Shown: positions 12,256 through 25,275, numbered from the stretch's first letter. The stretch is 64,000 nucleotides of DNA from Cymodocea nodosa (GCA_036874045.1 CM072344.1:14356501-14420500); one strand, 5' to 3'. A program made the numbers and translations. Notes: a model not told the origin generated them from the sequence alone.

Positions 12256-12520
12256 ATTGTTAACTTTATTAGAGGAAAACAAAATAATGGTGCCCTAGAT
12301 TTCAACAAATAAAGAATTGCAAGTTTTTTGAATGAACCCATGAGGAAGACAAACATGTACTAAAGAAGTAATAAAAGAACCTTAAGATAATTGAAATGAA
12401 GCTACCGAAGATAAACTTACTCTTACTCTGTTAAGAAGGTAAACTTACTCTTTTAAATTTTATGCTAACCTTTATGCCAACTTTCTACCTTCTTGCTCTT
12501 CACCTCCTAACCAAATGGAA
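10747..12520. other. AT-rich intergenic region with a dispersed repeat
   Basis: No gene is seen. The sequence at about 11490-11770 contains two related blocks (AAAATTAATTGATGATAAAT and AAAATCAATTGATAATGAAT) and is similar to 52760-53035. A weaker relative lies at about 23370-23550. The pattern of AATTGATAATGAATGAAATG followed by a TATATAAAATTCAA stretch suggests the end of a transposable element. Confidence 0.55.
12224..12252. repeat. (AT)n microsatellite
   Basis: About 14 uninterrupted AT units. Confidence 0.9.
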
Positions 12521-12529
12521 AGAAAGTTT

Positions 12530-15400
12530 CATAAATTTACAAAATGTGATGAAAAGAAAAGATGTCAAAAGTAACAAAAAGTTAGAAGAAAATATAAATA
12601 TTTGTACATAATTAAGAAAATAATAGAAAGTGGCAAAAAGTAAATGAAAGTAATAAAATATGAATTAAATTAAATAAAAATATTTAATACTCTTTGCAAG
12701 TTTATGGAAAAATTGATAAATTAATAATGTTTACATTTTTATAATAATACATCATACATTATGTTCTTCTTACATAGACAACATCATTTGATTATGCATA
12801 TTATTAGCTACTTCTTTCTTTTGTTATTAAGTTAATCCAAATGTAGATGTTTTTTCAACTTCTCCATTCATACTTTCATAAGTTTATTCAAGATCAAAAC
12901 CTTCAAATTCTTCTAACTCATCTTGAAGGTCTTCAAGTAAATCTTTTCTATTTACTTTACAAATAAAATTGTGAGGTAGAAAAGATACATACATAATCTC
13001 ATAATCTTTACTTGAGTTTCATATGAAAATAGTATATAGCCATATAGAATTGCAAAATAATGCTTTACAACTTCAAATGTATGCTCGATCATTGTTCTTA
13101 ATTATAAATGTTTATAATTGAAATTCTTTGTGACATTTGTTGAAAGTCAAGACATATCATAATCAGATAAATGATATTTAACACCTCTAAATAGACAAAT
13201 AAATTTTGCTTGATTTGGAAAACCAACATTTACTAAGTAAAGTTTACCTTTATTAAAATAATTATTAATCTAACTCACTCTTACTTAAATATAATTTAAC
13301 TTATGTTTGAATATTTTCAAAAATACTTACCAAGTAAAACTTGGAATCCATTAGGTTGAGATATTGCATCTTGAAGTACTCTAGCATCAGTAATAAATCT
13401 TTCTCATCTAACAAGAACATAAACAAATTCTATATTAAATAACAATTTGTCAATACATTTTGTAACAATTCACTTTTTCTGTTTCTAAATTTTGTTATTT
13501 CTTCTATATAAATTGTTATTTTTATATGTGTGACATCTATTGTACTAATACAATCCTATTAATAAATACAATAGAAGTATTATGTAAAATAAGATCAATG
13601 TTATTAAAAATAAAAAAATGGTAACATTAATTTACCTTGAAGTATGAGAAGACATTTGCATTGTTATAAATTCATCTATGTGTTGATAAGAAATGTTTAG
13701 CTAAAAGTAATCAACCTAAATGAAGTATATCATTCATATTTTTTATTTTGTTCAACTGTTACAAAAAATAATGTTAATTTCTCCTTTATATTAATATTAT
13801 TATCATTACATACTACTTCCTTTCCTAATAAGTCATAAAATTGCAAGAATATAAGCTAACTCATACTGATATATTTTCCTATAATTATAAATTTGATTTG
13901 GTAAATTAAAATCCAATAATCTTCTAGCATAATCTTATCCTTCTTTGTTATAGATATGATTAATAATAATTAAATCACCACTAAAATGACATACAATTAC
14001 ATTAAAAAAACTCCACACACACATCATTATCTTTCACCCTTTTTTTGTTTTTTCCTCTTATTCTTCTAATAGCAACCTCAACTAGTGGATGCTTTCCTTT
14101 GAATTCATTTGCAAATAATGTTACTTATAAAAACATCATAACGTATATTACTTCATCAGTAAATGTTTATTATAACCTAAAAACATCATTATCACATCAA
14201 ACAATGACATAAGACTTTATCATATCAAACAACATAAGTGTTTATCACATCATATACAATAATAACATCAACAATTCTTTAAAATATTAATATAATTTTC
14301 TAACCACCCATCTATTAACAAGTTAACTGCATCAATTTAAATAAAACCTCAACCATACTACTTTTTTGTCATTTGGTATGACAAAAAGCTATTCTCACGT
14401 ATCTGCACTTTGTAATAATCTAGTTGCTTTGAATTGTACACTATCTATAAGCTTAGATGATGAGAATAATATATTCACCACATTTTCAATTTTTCTTGAT
14501 GATATATGCTACATATGCAATCTTTCTTATTCCACTTTATATAATTCATCAATAATTTTCTAATTCATCGATGATTTTCAACCTTTTTTGTTTAATTTTG
14601 TATAATACGTTTATTATTTCTAACCTATGTGTGTCTCTTCAATCGTCCCTTTCAAAATATTTTCTAAATGCACCTATCATATCTTGAACATTAGACATTA
14701 GTTCTTGTGATTTTGCATGTGGTTAAAGTTGCTTACCTTTGTTAGATATATTTATTGGGAATGTATTTGTTAATGGAGAATTTATATATGTTTAAGGAGT
14801 GTCTTCAATTGGAATTTCATCAAATACTAGAATAAATGTATCAATGTCATCATTTTTTAAATTGACATTTATATCTTTTTCTTCAAGTTATGTAGACTCC
14901 TCAAGATACTTTACTTGAAAATCAAATGTTACGTTATATTCAAAAATTATTTAAAGTTGCACGTAGACAAGGTAAGGTTTCTCTTTACATTGCTTGTAAT
15001 TAAGATATTTCTACATTTAAAAAGATGAATGTATCAAATTAATGTTATGTAATCAACAAATAGAAATGATTATAATTTTTTAACTTAATAAATTCTTTCC
15101 ATATATCTTTAAGTACATCAGTATACTCATTTATGTAGTCTCAATTAAATCCACTTTGTCCCAAAATCTTTTTATAATTTTTATACACTAATTATCAAGT
15201 CTTCATGTGACTATTTACATTTTTTCTTGTAATATTATATTTTACCTTCTCATTGTATTCTTTCCATCAATAGATCTACCATTTCCTTTGTTCAATTTCT
15301 TACACAAAATATATAAAATAAGTTCATTCTTTACTACACTTCAACTTGTGTGACTTCATCCTCCACCCTTTCTATTATTTGTGGTAGACATGATTGATTA
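12530..15400 (-). mobile_element. Decayed PIF/Harbinger-type transposon (long copy)
   Basis: Minus-strand translation in shifting frames gives pieces of a HARBI1/DDE_Tnp_4 transposase in the correct order: a region like GAIDGTHI (about 13560-13480), ARVLQDAISQPNGF (about 13395-13330), then LYLVNVGFPNQAKF, a RGVKYHLSDY block and IEHTFEVVKHYFAIL (about 13250-13030). Further left is AT-rich tail; further right (about 15100-15400) is a possible Myb/SANT-like second frame (GQSGFN followed by a DIWKEFIK-like end). Many stops and frameshifts show it is inactive. A second, shorter copy lies at 43.8-45.7 kb. Terminal inverted repeats and target duplication were not found, so the ends are approximate. 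Confidence 0.7.
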
Positions 15401-15820
15401 AGAACTTATTATAATATCTATAAATATAATAATAATATCAAATAATAAAATTCTACAAGAAACAAGATAACAAAGCACATATTTCAAAACATTGTATATA
15501 ACATATAAGCATACAAGTATATAACCTACAAGCTAAGAAATAGGTACTACTTTGTGTAAACCAATTGCTAAACCAATTGTTCATGGTCAAATAGTTAATA
15601 ATTGAAAGAATAATTAAAAAACAAAGTGTGCATGGTCAAATAGAAAATGACAACAACCAACCAACTTGTACCCTATTATTGTTCCCAATTATAGAAATGC
15701 AAGGTAAACATGACTCTATCTCATACCTACCTAAATCCATATATCACTACTCCCAAAGTATACACAAATAATACAACAATTGTAAAAAAAATAATTCTAT
15801 CAAAAGTAACATAACCGAAG

Positions 15821-15955
15821 ATAAATTCATATGTCACTACATGAATTACTAGTTAATTGGATGTTAGTTATCTTTCTTTTTGTTAAATATAACTCCACTA
15901 CCTCCCTTTCCACCATCACCTCCTACTGGTATGATATAAAAACATTATAACAATA
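15821..15955 (+). repeat. Direct repeat copy 1 (about 135 bp)
   Basis: Nearly identical to 16537-16672. Both carry ATGTCACTACATGAATTACT, TTGGATGTTAGTTATCTTT and CCTCCCTTTCCACCATCACC. Few substitutions separate the copies, so the duplication is fairly recent. Confidence 0.85.
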
Positions 15956-16536
15956 TTGCAAGGATGTTAGGGTGAGTATCAACTCAATATTCAATGATTC
16001 AGTAATGCCTTTGGACCAACTTTTTGGATAAAGAATTTGACAAATGGATAGCAACCATAGAGAGTTAATGAAAATTCATTGGGACCTCAACAACAATACA
16101 TAAGAGAGTTATAAATTGGTGTGATCTGTAATAATGAGGATGCTGCTAACAACCAATTTGAAGCATTAAATGATAGAGGAACATGACCATGGACACATCA
16201 ACGAAAGGGGGCAGGTACTAGACATTGTCAACAAGGACTAAAACTAGTAGTCCATGCCAGCTCTTGGAGACCATTCCTTCCTGTCCAAAAAATCAATGCT
16301 ACCATTTTCTCTGATATTTCTGAACTTACCTTTCAACACTGCTTATTTAAATTAATCTGGACGTTTCATCTGAACCTACACTATTACTTGGCAGTGGTAA
16401 GTTGCAACGAAGGTTTTTCTTGCTATTGATGGATGTAAACAATATTTTAAAAAATGTGTCAATATTGAAACCAGGGAACCTGAAGCTTGTTAAGCATACA
16501 GAATTTAGATACCAAAGTATAAACAATAAACTGCTA
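15956..16536. other. Unique spacer between two direct repeats
   Basis: About 580 bp, slightly less AT-rich than its surroundings, with no recognised coding. It is framed by the 135-bp direct repeats. Confidence 0.5.
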
Positions 16537-16672
16537 ATAAATTCATATGTCACTACATGAATTACTAACCGATTGGATGTTAGTTATCTTTTCTTTTTGT
16601 TAAATGTAACTCCACTACCTCCCTTTCCACCATCACCTCCTATTGGTATGATATAAAAACATCATAACAATA
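16537..16672 (+). repeat. Direct repeat copy 2 (about 135 bp)
   Basis: Second copy of 15821-15955, same orientation, about 716 bp downstream. Confidence 0.85.
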
Positions 16673-19400
16673 AAGACATTCTTGTTTAATTAATACAGTA
16701 AACCACAAAACCATGTCATACATAATTTATAACAATTTGCCCAAAGGTGTGATGGGTCATAACCATGTCGAATATGCAATCAATTTTCACCCATTACTAA
16801 CAATAATTGGTTTTTTCATGAAGCGTATCGATTATTGTGGTTTCATTTTGAAATATACATGCTTAGCTTATCTTACTTTGTGTAGTCATTTGTATATATT
16901 TCGTTTAACTGACTCATTCTTATACATTTGTTATTCTATTCTAACAGATACATGGACGATAATGTAGTTCATCCTATGTTCATGCACAACAAAGCTTTAT
17001 CTATTATTATGGAAAACTAGCCAAGAAATGAACTGGTCAATGCAAGGTATCTACACCTTCATTTATGAGGGAATATGTTTTTACCTGTGAACATGTTCTT
17101 CACATGAAAAGAATATATCCAACATTCCAATTTACATAGAAAGTGAAAAAGTGAACGTATTTAATGTATATTACTCTCTTTGATGAAAATATTCTAATGG
17201 TAAGTTTGTCTTCTATTTTGTGGTTTTTCTTTCCCTTGCTACTGCTCATGCATCTTTTATCTTGCCAAAGTGAATAAGTTACAGCAACTAGGTTTAATAA
17301 CATAAACAGGTATGATTCTATGTGAACCTTGCTCTTTATTGTAGTTTTAATCTGAATTATCATGTGATACTAGTCAAATATCAAATCTTTAAGTATTTTG
17401 TTCATCCTTCTATTATCTTTTCTTTGTACATGTTCACCCTGATTCTGTTTGTGAAAAGATAGGTCCTTAAATATGCCTCTATTTCCATAAATGAGCTAAA
17501 GGATTGGTTTGACTTTTTTAAGGATCTTCTATGATGTGTTACTTCTGGTAAAAACAATGCATGTCTGATAACTACCATTACATATTGTCCCTTACTTTCA
17601 TCAATCAAGACCATGTCATCAAGTTTTACCAAAATCGGGCTGAAAATCAATGGTCAGATGCTACCTCTCGTGTAGAAGACAAGGGTTCATGGAGCAAGGA
17701 GGGGCTCTATCGGGAGACAGCCACCTTCGTCTAGCGAGGAGGAGTGGCTTTGTCCAGCAACCAGGAGCCTCCTGTTCTTTGAAGTGGTTTTGTCAAGCGA
17801 AGCACAGGCTTAGAGGAGCGTTTGGTTCATGGGTTTTGCTCGAGTAGATGCAAAGTGCAAGGAAGATGGACGAAGAGTAGAGAGCATTCGAGCAACTAAC
17901 GACTTCTCCGTCAGGCGAGGAGTGGCTTCATCTAGTGAGCATTCAGTTTGTGGGTTTTTTGCTCAAGCAGATGAGAGAGTGCCAGGAAGATGAATAGGGA
18001 GTGAAGAGTGTTTGAGTGTTTAACCATTGAGAGAAATGGGAATACCTTCCACAGCTTTCCAATAGGTAGGGTGAGGGTAGAAAGACAAGAGAGGAAGAAT
18101 TTTCCCTTAGAATGTATTTCTTTGTATACGATGAAAAGTGACAGATACTTTTCCTTACTTTCTAGTGTGTATGAACCTTCCTTTAGGTATCACTTAGATA
18201 AAATGAAATCATACTTGTAAACCTAAACAATTCATAGTTGCTTAGAAAGCTAAACAACATGATAGAAGAACTAAACAGTGCTTAATCATATCTCACCTTC
18301 TAACCAGAGCAACACTAAGCACAGATAGGAAATTCATTAATATGAATAATGAATTTTTTCACAATAATTGTAATAATACCTTCTCTTTGTAAGGTTTTAA
18401 ATTTTACCCATTTTTTGTTATTTAAAATACAAAAATAGGGAAAAAATAAGAGGTCAAAAAACAATGATTTTTAAACCAAAGCAAAATACAATCGTAAAGT
18501 TTGATAGCAAAAAGAGAGAAAAATAATAATTTAAAGAGGATAATTTATCAATGTTATAATTTAAAAAGGATTCGTTTATTTTGATACAATACTAAATTCA
18601 AATTCCATCATTTTCCACCATGTGTATAAATGTCCAATTTTTAAATTATTTTTTGTTTCATCATTTTCTGTCGTTCTCCAAAATTTTTATTTTCTTCATT
18701 TTCTCATCAACAAGATAAGTATAACATGAATTTACAATCAAATTATAACATCCAAACTATTAATAAGATTGTGAGAATTTAGAATGTTTGGAAAATCAGA
18801 AGCTAAAAGATTATCCTAGCAAGATATAAGGCTTTCAATATTTCTAGAGAGGTTATGAGAAGATTTGACATTTGCAACTTAATTTTATGATTTTTAATGT
18901 GACTGAAGAGGGAAGGGAATCTAAGATCTAGGGAAGTATTTTCAAAGCATTTGTTGTATCATAAGAGGGTAGATTTACCATTGAACACATTGAAAGAGTC
19001 AAAGTTAAAGATTTTTTTATTATTTTTATACTGAGATAAAAAAATTCAATCATAAGTGTAAACATGAGAATTCAAATCAACATCAATAATATGGTAAAAA
19101 TTAGCAAAAAGTTAGAGATAATCAGAGTAAAGTTTACGAATATAACTTATTAAAGAATACTTAAAGATATATCTTAATGATGTCAAAAAAAAACTTTGAA
19201 AATGTTATCAAAAGAAGATACATTAATAAGAGATTTATTAAGAAAGACATAAACGATGCGTTTGGTTTTCTTAGGCTCCATTTTTTTTTTTACTGTTCAG
19301 ATCAGAGTTGATTTTTGATGATATGCCCTTCAGAAGAGTACTACTTTCATTAAAAAGTCAATTATTTTAATTTATTAAAACTTAAATTTTATTTTAAATT
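16673..19400. other. Gene-free region with a GC-richer repetitive island
   Basis: No gene is supported. The island at about 17640-18015 is GC-richer and internally repetitive (listed separately). The rest is AT-rich intergenic DNA. Confidence 0.5.
17720..18015. repeat. Imperfect internally duplicated island
   Basis: CTAGCGAGGAGGAGTGGCTT (17731) recurs as AGGCGAGGAGTGGCTTCATC (about 17913). TCATGGGTTTTGCTCGAGTA (about 17828) recurs as TTGTGGGTTTTTTGCTCAAG (about 17949), each followed by CAAGGAAGATG or CAGGAAGATG and by GAGTAGAGAG or GAGTGAAGAG. The order suggests an old duplication of about 120-180 bp. Confidence 0.5.
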
Positions 19401-19404
19401 TATT

Positions 19405-19600
19405 TCTTAAGTGTTAATGGACCGTACTGGCCCAGCACGGTCGAGCTAGTCAGCGGCCCCGTCACGGAAGATCCGGAAGGTCCTTCAGAGTTTGGATGAC
19501 CAGCCGGAGTGTTAAAATCGTAAAACAATGAGTTCGGTAGGGTTCAAACTCAGCACCTTTGACACATCCCCATGTCACATGACCACTAGACTATGTTTTA
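19405..19600 (-). mobile_element. tRNA-derived SINE
   Basis: On the minus strand, TAGTCTAGTGG (19593-19583) fits the RNA polymerase III A box and GAGTTTGAACCC (19551-19540) fits the B box, spaced about 30 bp apart as in tRNA-derived SINEs. They are followed by a GC-rich non-tRNA body reaching about 19410. The element is a GC-rich island in DNA of more than 70% AT. The tail and target duplication are not clearly visible. Confidence 0.6.
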
Positions 19601-22090
19601 TTTGTTATTCAATATTTTTTAAAAATGTTAATGACTATTTATTAAATTAAACAAAGAATAATATTTGTATGTATTAATTTTATGAATCATAGAAAAAGTA
19701 AATCATTTATTAAAAATTTTGAATAAAAATTATATTTCAATTAAAGTTACGTTATATAATTTACATTTATAATTAAAGATCTACATTTAATTTTGTAATT
19801 ATGGTACATAAATATTCATATTTACAAAATCATCCATCTCATCGTCATATGCATCTTCAAAACAATCATTCCAAAAATTAAATGTAAATTATATAAGGTA
19901 CTTTTTATTCATATTATATTTTTTTATAAATGATATATGATTTATAAAATTAATAAATATAATTATCATTTCTCATTTAATTTAACAAATAATGGTTAAT
20001 ACTTTATGTTTTACTTTTAAATAGTAATTTGAATGTGGGCCATTGGTTTTATGACTTAAGATATTTTGATGATAATAAGTTCGAATCTCATCAATAACAA
20101 ACATTTCTTTAATTTTAAACACTTTCTTCGGTATTCATGGAATGTGGGCCATGGGCGGTGTCCATTTGTATTGAGCTGATCAACAAAACGGTCAAATCAT
20201 GTCGACCGATTTGACACCTCTAAATTTGTCGTTAATCTAAAAATTAGATAAACAAAAGTATCAACAAAATTCAAGGGAAATAATTAAAAAAATCATGAAT
20301 ATTTTCAATTGATGATTTTTTATCTGGTCAATATATTTTTTATAATTTTTTTTTCTAGTTGACGGGAATTTATAAATATTTTCAATTGTTAATATTTATG
20401 TTAAATTAAATTTAATTTAAAAAATTCAGCAATCTATTTTAAAGGATATTCTTAAAAATACCAATTAAAATTAACTTTTATCTCTATTTTTTTTACGTGA
20501 TATTCCATCAAACGTCTATTTTATTACTTATTAACAATATTATCTATTATTGTTGTTGTTGTTATTGTTATTTATTATTTATCATGTCTATTTTAATATT
20601 ATCTAATTTTAATATTTATTTTATGTAATTTAAAATATTACAATATCAATGCATGCAATTTATAACGTATCAAATATTCATCATAATATTTATTTACGTT
20701 GAAAAATAACTAAACGGTCAATTTAAAAATCTAAATATATTACTATTTTAACAAATAAACGTCACTCCTAAACAACTTTTGTTTTTCTCTACTACAATTA
20801 TGAAATATAAGACACAACCATCATGTTATAGAACTATAGTACTTTATAATTAAAATAAATATAACTTTAATTACATAATAATAAGTATTTTATCTTTATT
20901 ATTTTTAAAATAAATCTTTAAAAAAATACAAGAAAATCATAGAAAATAACGAAAAAGAAAATGACAAAAAGTCATTAAAAAATCAAGGTATTTTTATATA
21001 TAACATAAAATGACAAAACTTGAAATACATATGCTTATGTATAGAATAGAAAATTATAAAATATAAAATATATATGTTTATTTGTAGAATAAAAAATATT
21101 AAAATTAATAAATTAAATATATTATATATTTATCTGTAAAATAAAGAATAAAAAAATTTACCATAGATAATATAAGATAGAGTCACCTATAACAATAGAG
21201 TTATAACATGAAATATATTTCACATATATCTAATAATATCAATTTTCATATATAAATAATTTTCATATTAAAATTACATATTACTAATATATTCTGTATT
21301 AATTTACTTTTTATATTTTTTTATTTTTCATCAATTTTAAAGATTTAAAAGGTCAAAAAATAAAGAATATTTTTTAAGAAAAAAAATGATAGAATCCTTT
21401 AAAAAAAATTGATATACAACGTTTAAAAAATGACGAAAATTTTTTTAAACATTTTTCTTCGTTTTCTACGTATACAGACAACTTCTTTATTTTTTTTAAA
21501 CAAAATTCTAAAATAAAATATAAAAATCTACGGTATCTTGATCCGAAAGTTGAAAGCATTCCCAAGACAGTCTAATAAATAAATAAAATCTACGGTACTT
21601 ATTTTGTCAGTGTTCCTCCCGTTTAAGCAGGCAGATTTAATAAGTTAAAATAGATTCTAATAAAATAAGACTTGTTTAGGGTCATGATTACCTGAAATAA
21701 TTACACCAGTCTGGCACCTGGGGCCTGTGATCTGAGACCCACGAGGACAGTCACCAAATGATTGTACGACTGTTGGCTCAAAGTAGCGCCGTGTCACATC
21801 ACTCCAACGTTCCACCGATTTTTTTTTTTTTTTTCGTGTTTAAAATTTAAAATTACGAGATACCAAATTTCTTTCGCTTTAAAAAAAAAAAAAAAAAAAA
21901 ACGAAATACGAAATTTCTTTCACGTTAAGGTACACATTTTTGCGTAACGTTACATCTAAAGTTAATCTATTTACTACTATAATCATAGGTTATACTAAAT
22001 ACAGATAAACAACTATCAATAAATTAACGAAAACATGTCCCACATGAAAAGCCCACATGAACAATCTAACATGATTCGTCGTTGACAAAC
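19601..22090. other. AT-rich intergenic region
   Basis: About 2.5 kb of extremely AT-rich DNA, with poly(T) at about 21820-21834 and poly(A) at about 21881-21901. No gene is seen. Confidence 0.65.
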
Positions 22091-22149
22091 ATATCAACCT
22101 TTGGAAGATGCATCACACAGACAAGATCTTCTTACACGTCGCACAAACA

Positions 22150-22345
22150 AGATTGTATGCATCATGTGAGATGAGTGAGTGTTTCTCCTTACGCATGATG
22201 TGGAGATCAGTGGGTGTTTCCTTGAGCACAAACTAGAGATAAGTAGGTGTTCCTCTTTGTGTGACATTGAGATGCAGGTGTTCCTCCTTGCGCGTTGAGT
22301 TGAGATATGAGTGATCCTCATGCATTGTGGAGATATAAGTGTTCC
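22150..22345. repeat. Degenerate tandem repeat, unit about 45 bp
   Basis: A GTGTTTCTCCTTACGC / GGTGTTCCTCTTTGTGTG / GGTGTTCCTCCTTGCGCG block recurs about every 45-60 bp, each followed by a GAGAT...GAG segment, four to five times. The minus-strand open frame across it is repeat-derived and shows no protein similarity. Confidence 0.5.
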
Positions 22346-23053
22346 TTACGTTGAAGTTTTCACCCAAGGATTTTTTCACATTGGGGTTTTTTGGCTTTCA
22401 AATCATCTTGGTTTGAAAGTCGAAAATTACTATCTATTTATATTTTGAAAAGTTTAGAAAAAAATTTCAATTTTCTAAAATGACACAAACACTAAAATGT
22501 TGAAAATTTATTCTCAATTTTTTAATTTTCAACATTCTAGATGGCACAAACACCCTTTAAATCTCATTTTCCACGTATTTAAAATTAAAATATGATGAAT
22601 TTTTCTTATTTTTAAAATAAACATTCCTGATTTCATTTGTTACGGTTAAAAAATAACTTTAAATTATTATTCAGAAGTGAAGTTTATTTGACAAAATAAT
22701 ATTATTTATATATTTATTTTTATTATTTAAATTTTAGAATTTGAACTTGAAAGATGATAAAGTTTCCTTATCATCAAGGTAAATGTTTTTTGTTATGTTG
22801 TTTTAATTTTGAAGAAAAGTAGTTTTAAATTAGAACAATATTGCAATCGTACGTTAACAAAATAATTCTTGCAGAAAAAAATGAATTTAAAAAATAGTAT
22901 TTATTTTGTAAAACAGTATTATATGTGCATTTATACATTTATTCCTTTTAAGTTTTTTTTACATGTTTAAAATCTAGAATTTCTATGTAAAATTTGAAAC
23001 ACATGGAAAATATTGTAAGAACACCATATATTGTAATTTATTTTTTCATACGG

Positions 23054-23091
<38 letters not shown>

Positions 23092-23555
23092 AGTTTTAGA
23101 AATATAATAATAATACAAACATCAATATCATTGCTAACAATGTGGTTGACTTATTTAATCTTGCTATAAGATTTTAAAAGAAAAGGTACGTTATTGTTTA
23201 GGCTTGGCTTGGAAATTGGAAGTGATTTTAAAAGTGCTGGATTTTGTGTAGTGACGATTTTAGAAAAATAGATTTTAAGAAAAATATAAAAGAATTTGGA
23301 CAAACACATTTTTGACACAAATGCGATATGCCAATCTAACTCAAAATGAACAGGTAATTTTATAAATCCAGATTTTAACACTTTTTAATTTATGTGAGAT
23401 TTTTTCTTAACATATTCCTTCACTTGTGATTTATTTATATACTTATAGGTGTCTAATTTAACTTAAAATTAATTAATTACAATATAATATAAGACCAGAT
23501 TTTAACTCTTTTTATTACCATGAGATATTTTCTTAATGACATAGGTAGTGTTACT
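22346..23555. other. AT-rich intergenic region
   Basis: No gene. Contains an (AT)n tract at 23059-23088 and, at about 23370-23550, a diverged relative of the repeat at 11.5 and 52.8 kb. Confidence 0.6.
23059..23088. repeat. (AT)n microsatellite
   Basis: About 15 uninterrupted TA units. Confidence 0.9.
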
Positions 23556-23557
23556 TT

Positions 23558-23715
23558 AGCGAGCTTTCGAATAGTCCGCAAGCTTCAAGCAGTTTGCAAG
23601 CTTTCGAGCAGTCAACGAACTTTGAGCGATCGGGGAGCTTTGAGCGGTCGACAGCCTTCGAGCGATTGATGGGAATCATGCACTTGGCAAGCTTCGAGCA
23701 GACGAAATCAAGGCA
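23558..23715. repeat. Short tandem repeat, unit about 18 bp
   Basis: Units of the form AGCTTTCGAGCAGTC, ACTTTGAGCGATCGG, AGCTTTGAGCGGTCGA and AGCCTTCGAGCGATTG are repeated about eight times. In one frame they give FEQS/FERS peptides (AFEQSTNFERSGSFERSTAF), but no start context, partner domain or codon bias supports a gene. Confidence 0.6.
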
Positions 23716-25165
23716 TTCAAGCGGTAGAGGATTCCTTGATTTCAGAGGGGAGAGTCTCCGAAATCAGGAAAAAATTTTCCTTTTATATTTGGGAAAGTTA
23801 AAAAACTTTTCTAAGTTTCCAAATCTGCACAAACTATTTACATACTTTCTTTACTTTCATTTCTTCAAAATCTCAGTATGCACAAACTACTCTTAAGTGT
23901 TAGTATATAGATATCTTAAATAAAAGAAATACGATAATTTTTCTTAATTGTTCCTGAATTTTATGATTTTTGATCAACTTCTTCTAGTACTCCAAAGTCA
24001 TGCTTTTAAATTCTTCTAAAACTTTCTATTGTACATTAAATACTTGTTAAAATTTTTCTTTTTCTTTTCATCAAAATTTTTTATTTCATTTTCGTTAAAA
24101 TTTTTGGTCATACAATAATGGCCCCTAAATCATTATTATTAAATTCAACGTAATATCATGATTTTCAGGTGAAAATCTGAACATTTAAAATTAATTTCAA
24201 ATAAAAAGATCATCATTGCCGCCCAAAGTGCTCTATAATTTTTTTAAAGAAGAAAACATTTCGGTAATACGGTGGAAAAAAGAAAAAGAAAACATTTGAA
24301 AGGCAAAGCTACAAAAAGCAACGATACAAAAGGAAAGGGACGCTCCGTTCCCGACGCTCGTTTCCGGTGAAATCACCAACTCTGCCACCGGTGCCTTCGC
24401 GGCGGGAGAAAAGAGGGTATTGGTGTACTTTCACTTTAGTAGTTAATGATTATTTTTTTATGAATTATATATATAAATATTGAAAAGATATTATTAATGG
24501 TTATATTTTTTGTTAATTATATTGTGCATTCGAATTCTAGTTTAAATATATAGTTTTCTAATATATATATATTATTCTGAAAGAAAATATTTTTTTTAAT
24601 CAAAATTCTTTTGGTGTAGAATAACTTTTTATAGCACGATTCGAATTCGTGATTATATGGTTGACATGTAGTATATGAAATAATTATCTAATAATCAACA
24701 GTAACATAATATGATTAATATTCTATTGTAAAAAAATAAATATTGAATTTAAATTAAAGTGAAAAACACTTTTTTTATATTAATAATATTTTTTTTAGAA
24801 TTACCATGCTAGAGTGCTAGTTGGAGAATTTGAACTTGTATTTGTAAGAATTTTCGATTGTGTGTTATATTTATTGATAATATTTTCATGTGGTGGGAAA
24901 AAATAATTTAACGTCATTAATTATGATTTAAAAGATCATTTGTACTAATCACAAGTAAATACTATACTCACATGCCACATCGGAAGCCCAGACGAGAGAT
25001 CCGCAGGCACACCAGACCGCGCCCTATTCTATCCACATGTAACGTAAGAACCCTACGGTCGCTATCGTCGTCCAACGAAAGACGACGAAATTCAAAAAAC
25101 AAAAAAAAGCAGGCAAACAAACATGTACGAATCTTCATGCGATCCGACGGTCCTTGTAGCACTAC
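23716..25165. other. AT-rich intergenic region and HVA22-like promoter
   Basis: AT-rich to about 24900 with a short GC-rich patch at about 24340-24415 (CGACGCTCG, GGCGGGAGAAAAG). The last 200 bp are the likely promoter of the HVA22-like gene. Confidence 0.55.
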
Positions 25166-25171
25166 GGGCGC

Positions 25172-25180
25172 TATATATAA
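25172..25180 (+). promoter_or_regulatory. TATA box of the HVA22-like gene
   Basis: TATATATAA sits about 55 bp before a CT-rich tract typical of plant 5' leaders. The start codon is about 700 bp further on, so the 5' UTR is long and may contain an intron. Confidence 0.6.
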
Positions 25181-25231
25181 TCTGGTCCGTTCCTTTTCCA
25201 CGAGCCAGTAGTATTAATCTCTCAGCAGCTA

Positions 25232-25275
25232 CCTCTCTCTCTCTCTCTCTCTCTAGAGCTAGAGCTAGAGAGAGA
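25232..25275 (+). repeat. (CT)n leader tract with inverted AG arm
   Basis: About eleven CT units are followed by AGAGCTAGAGCTAGAGAGAG, so the leader RNA could fold into a CU/AG hairpin. Pyrimidine patches near start sites are usual in plants; the added inverted arm is less so. Confidence 0.75.

Noticed and set aside
24620..24700. tRNA-like GATTCGAATTCGTGATTATA on the plus strand
   Set aside because: It resembles a T-loop, but no acceptor stem or cloverleaf could be built.
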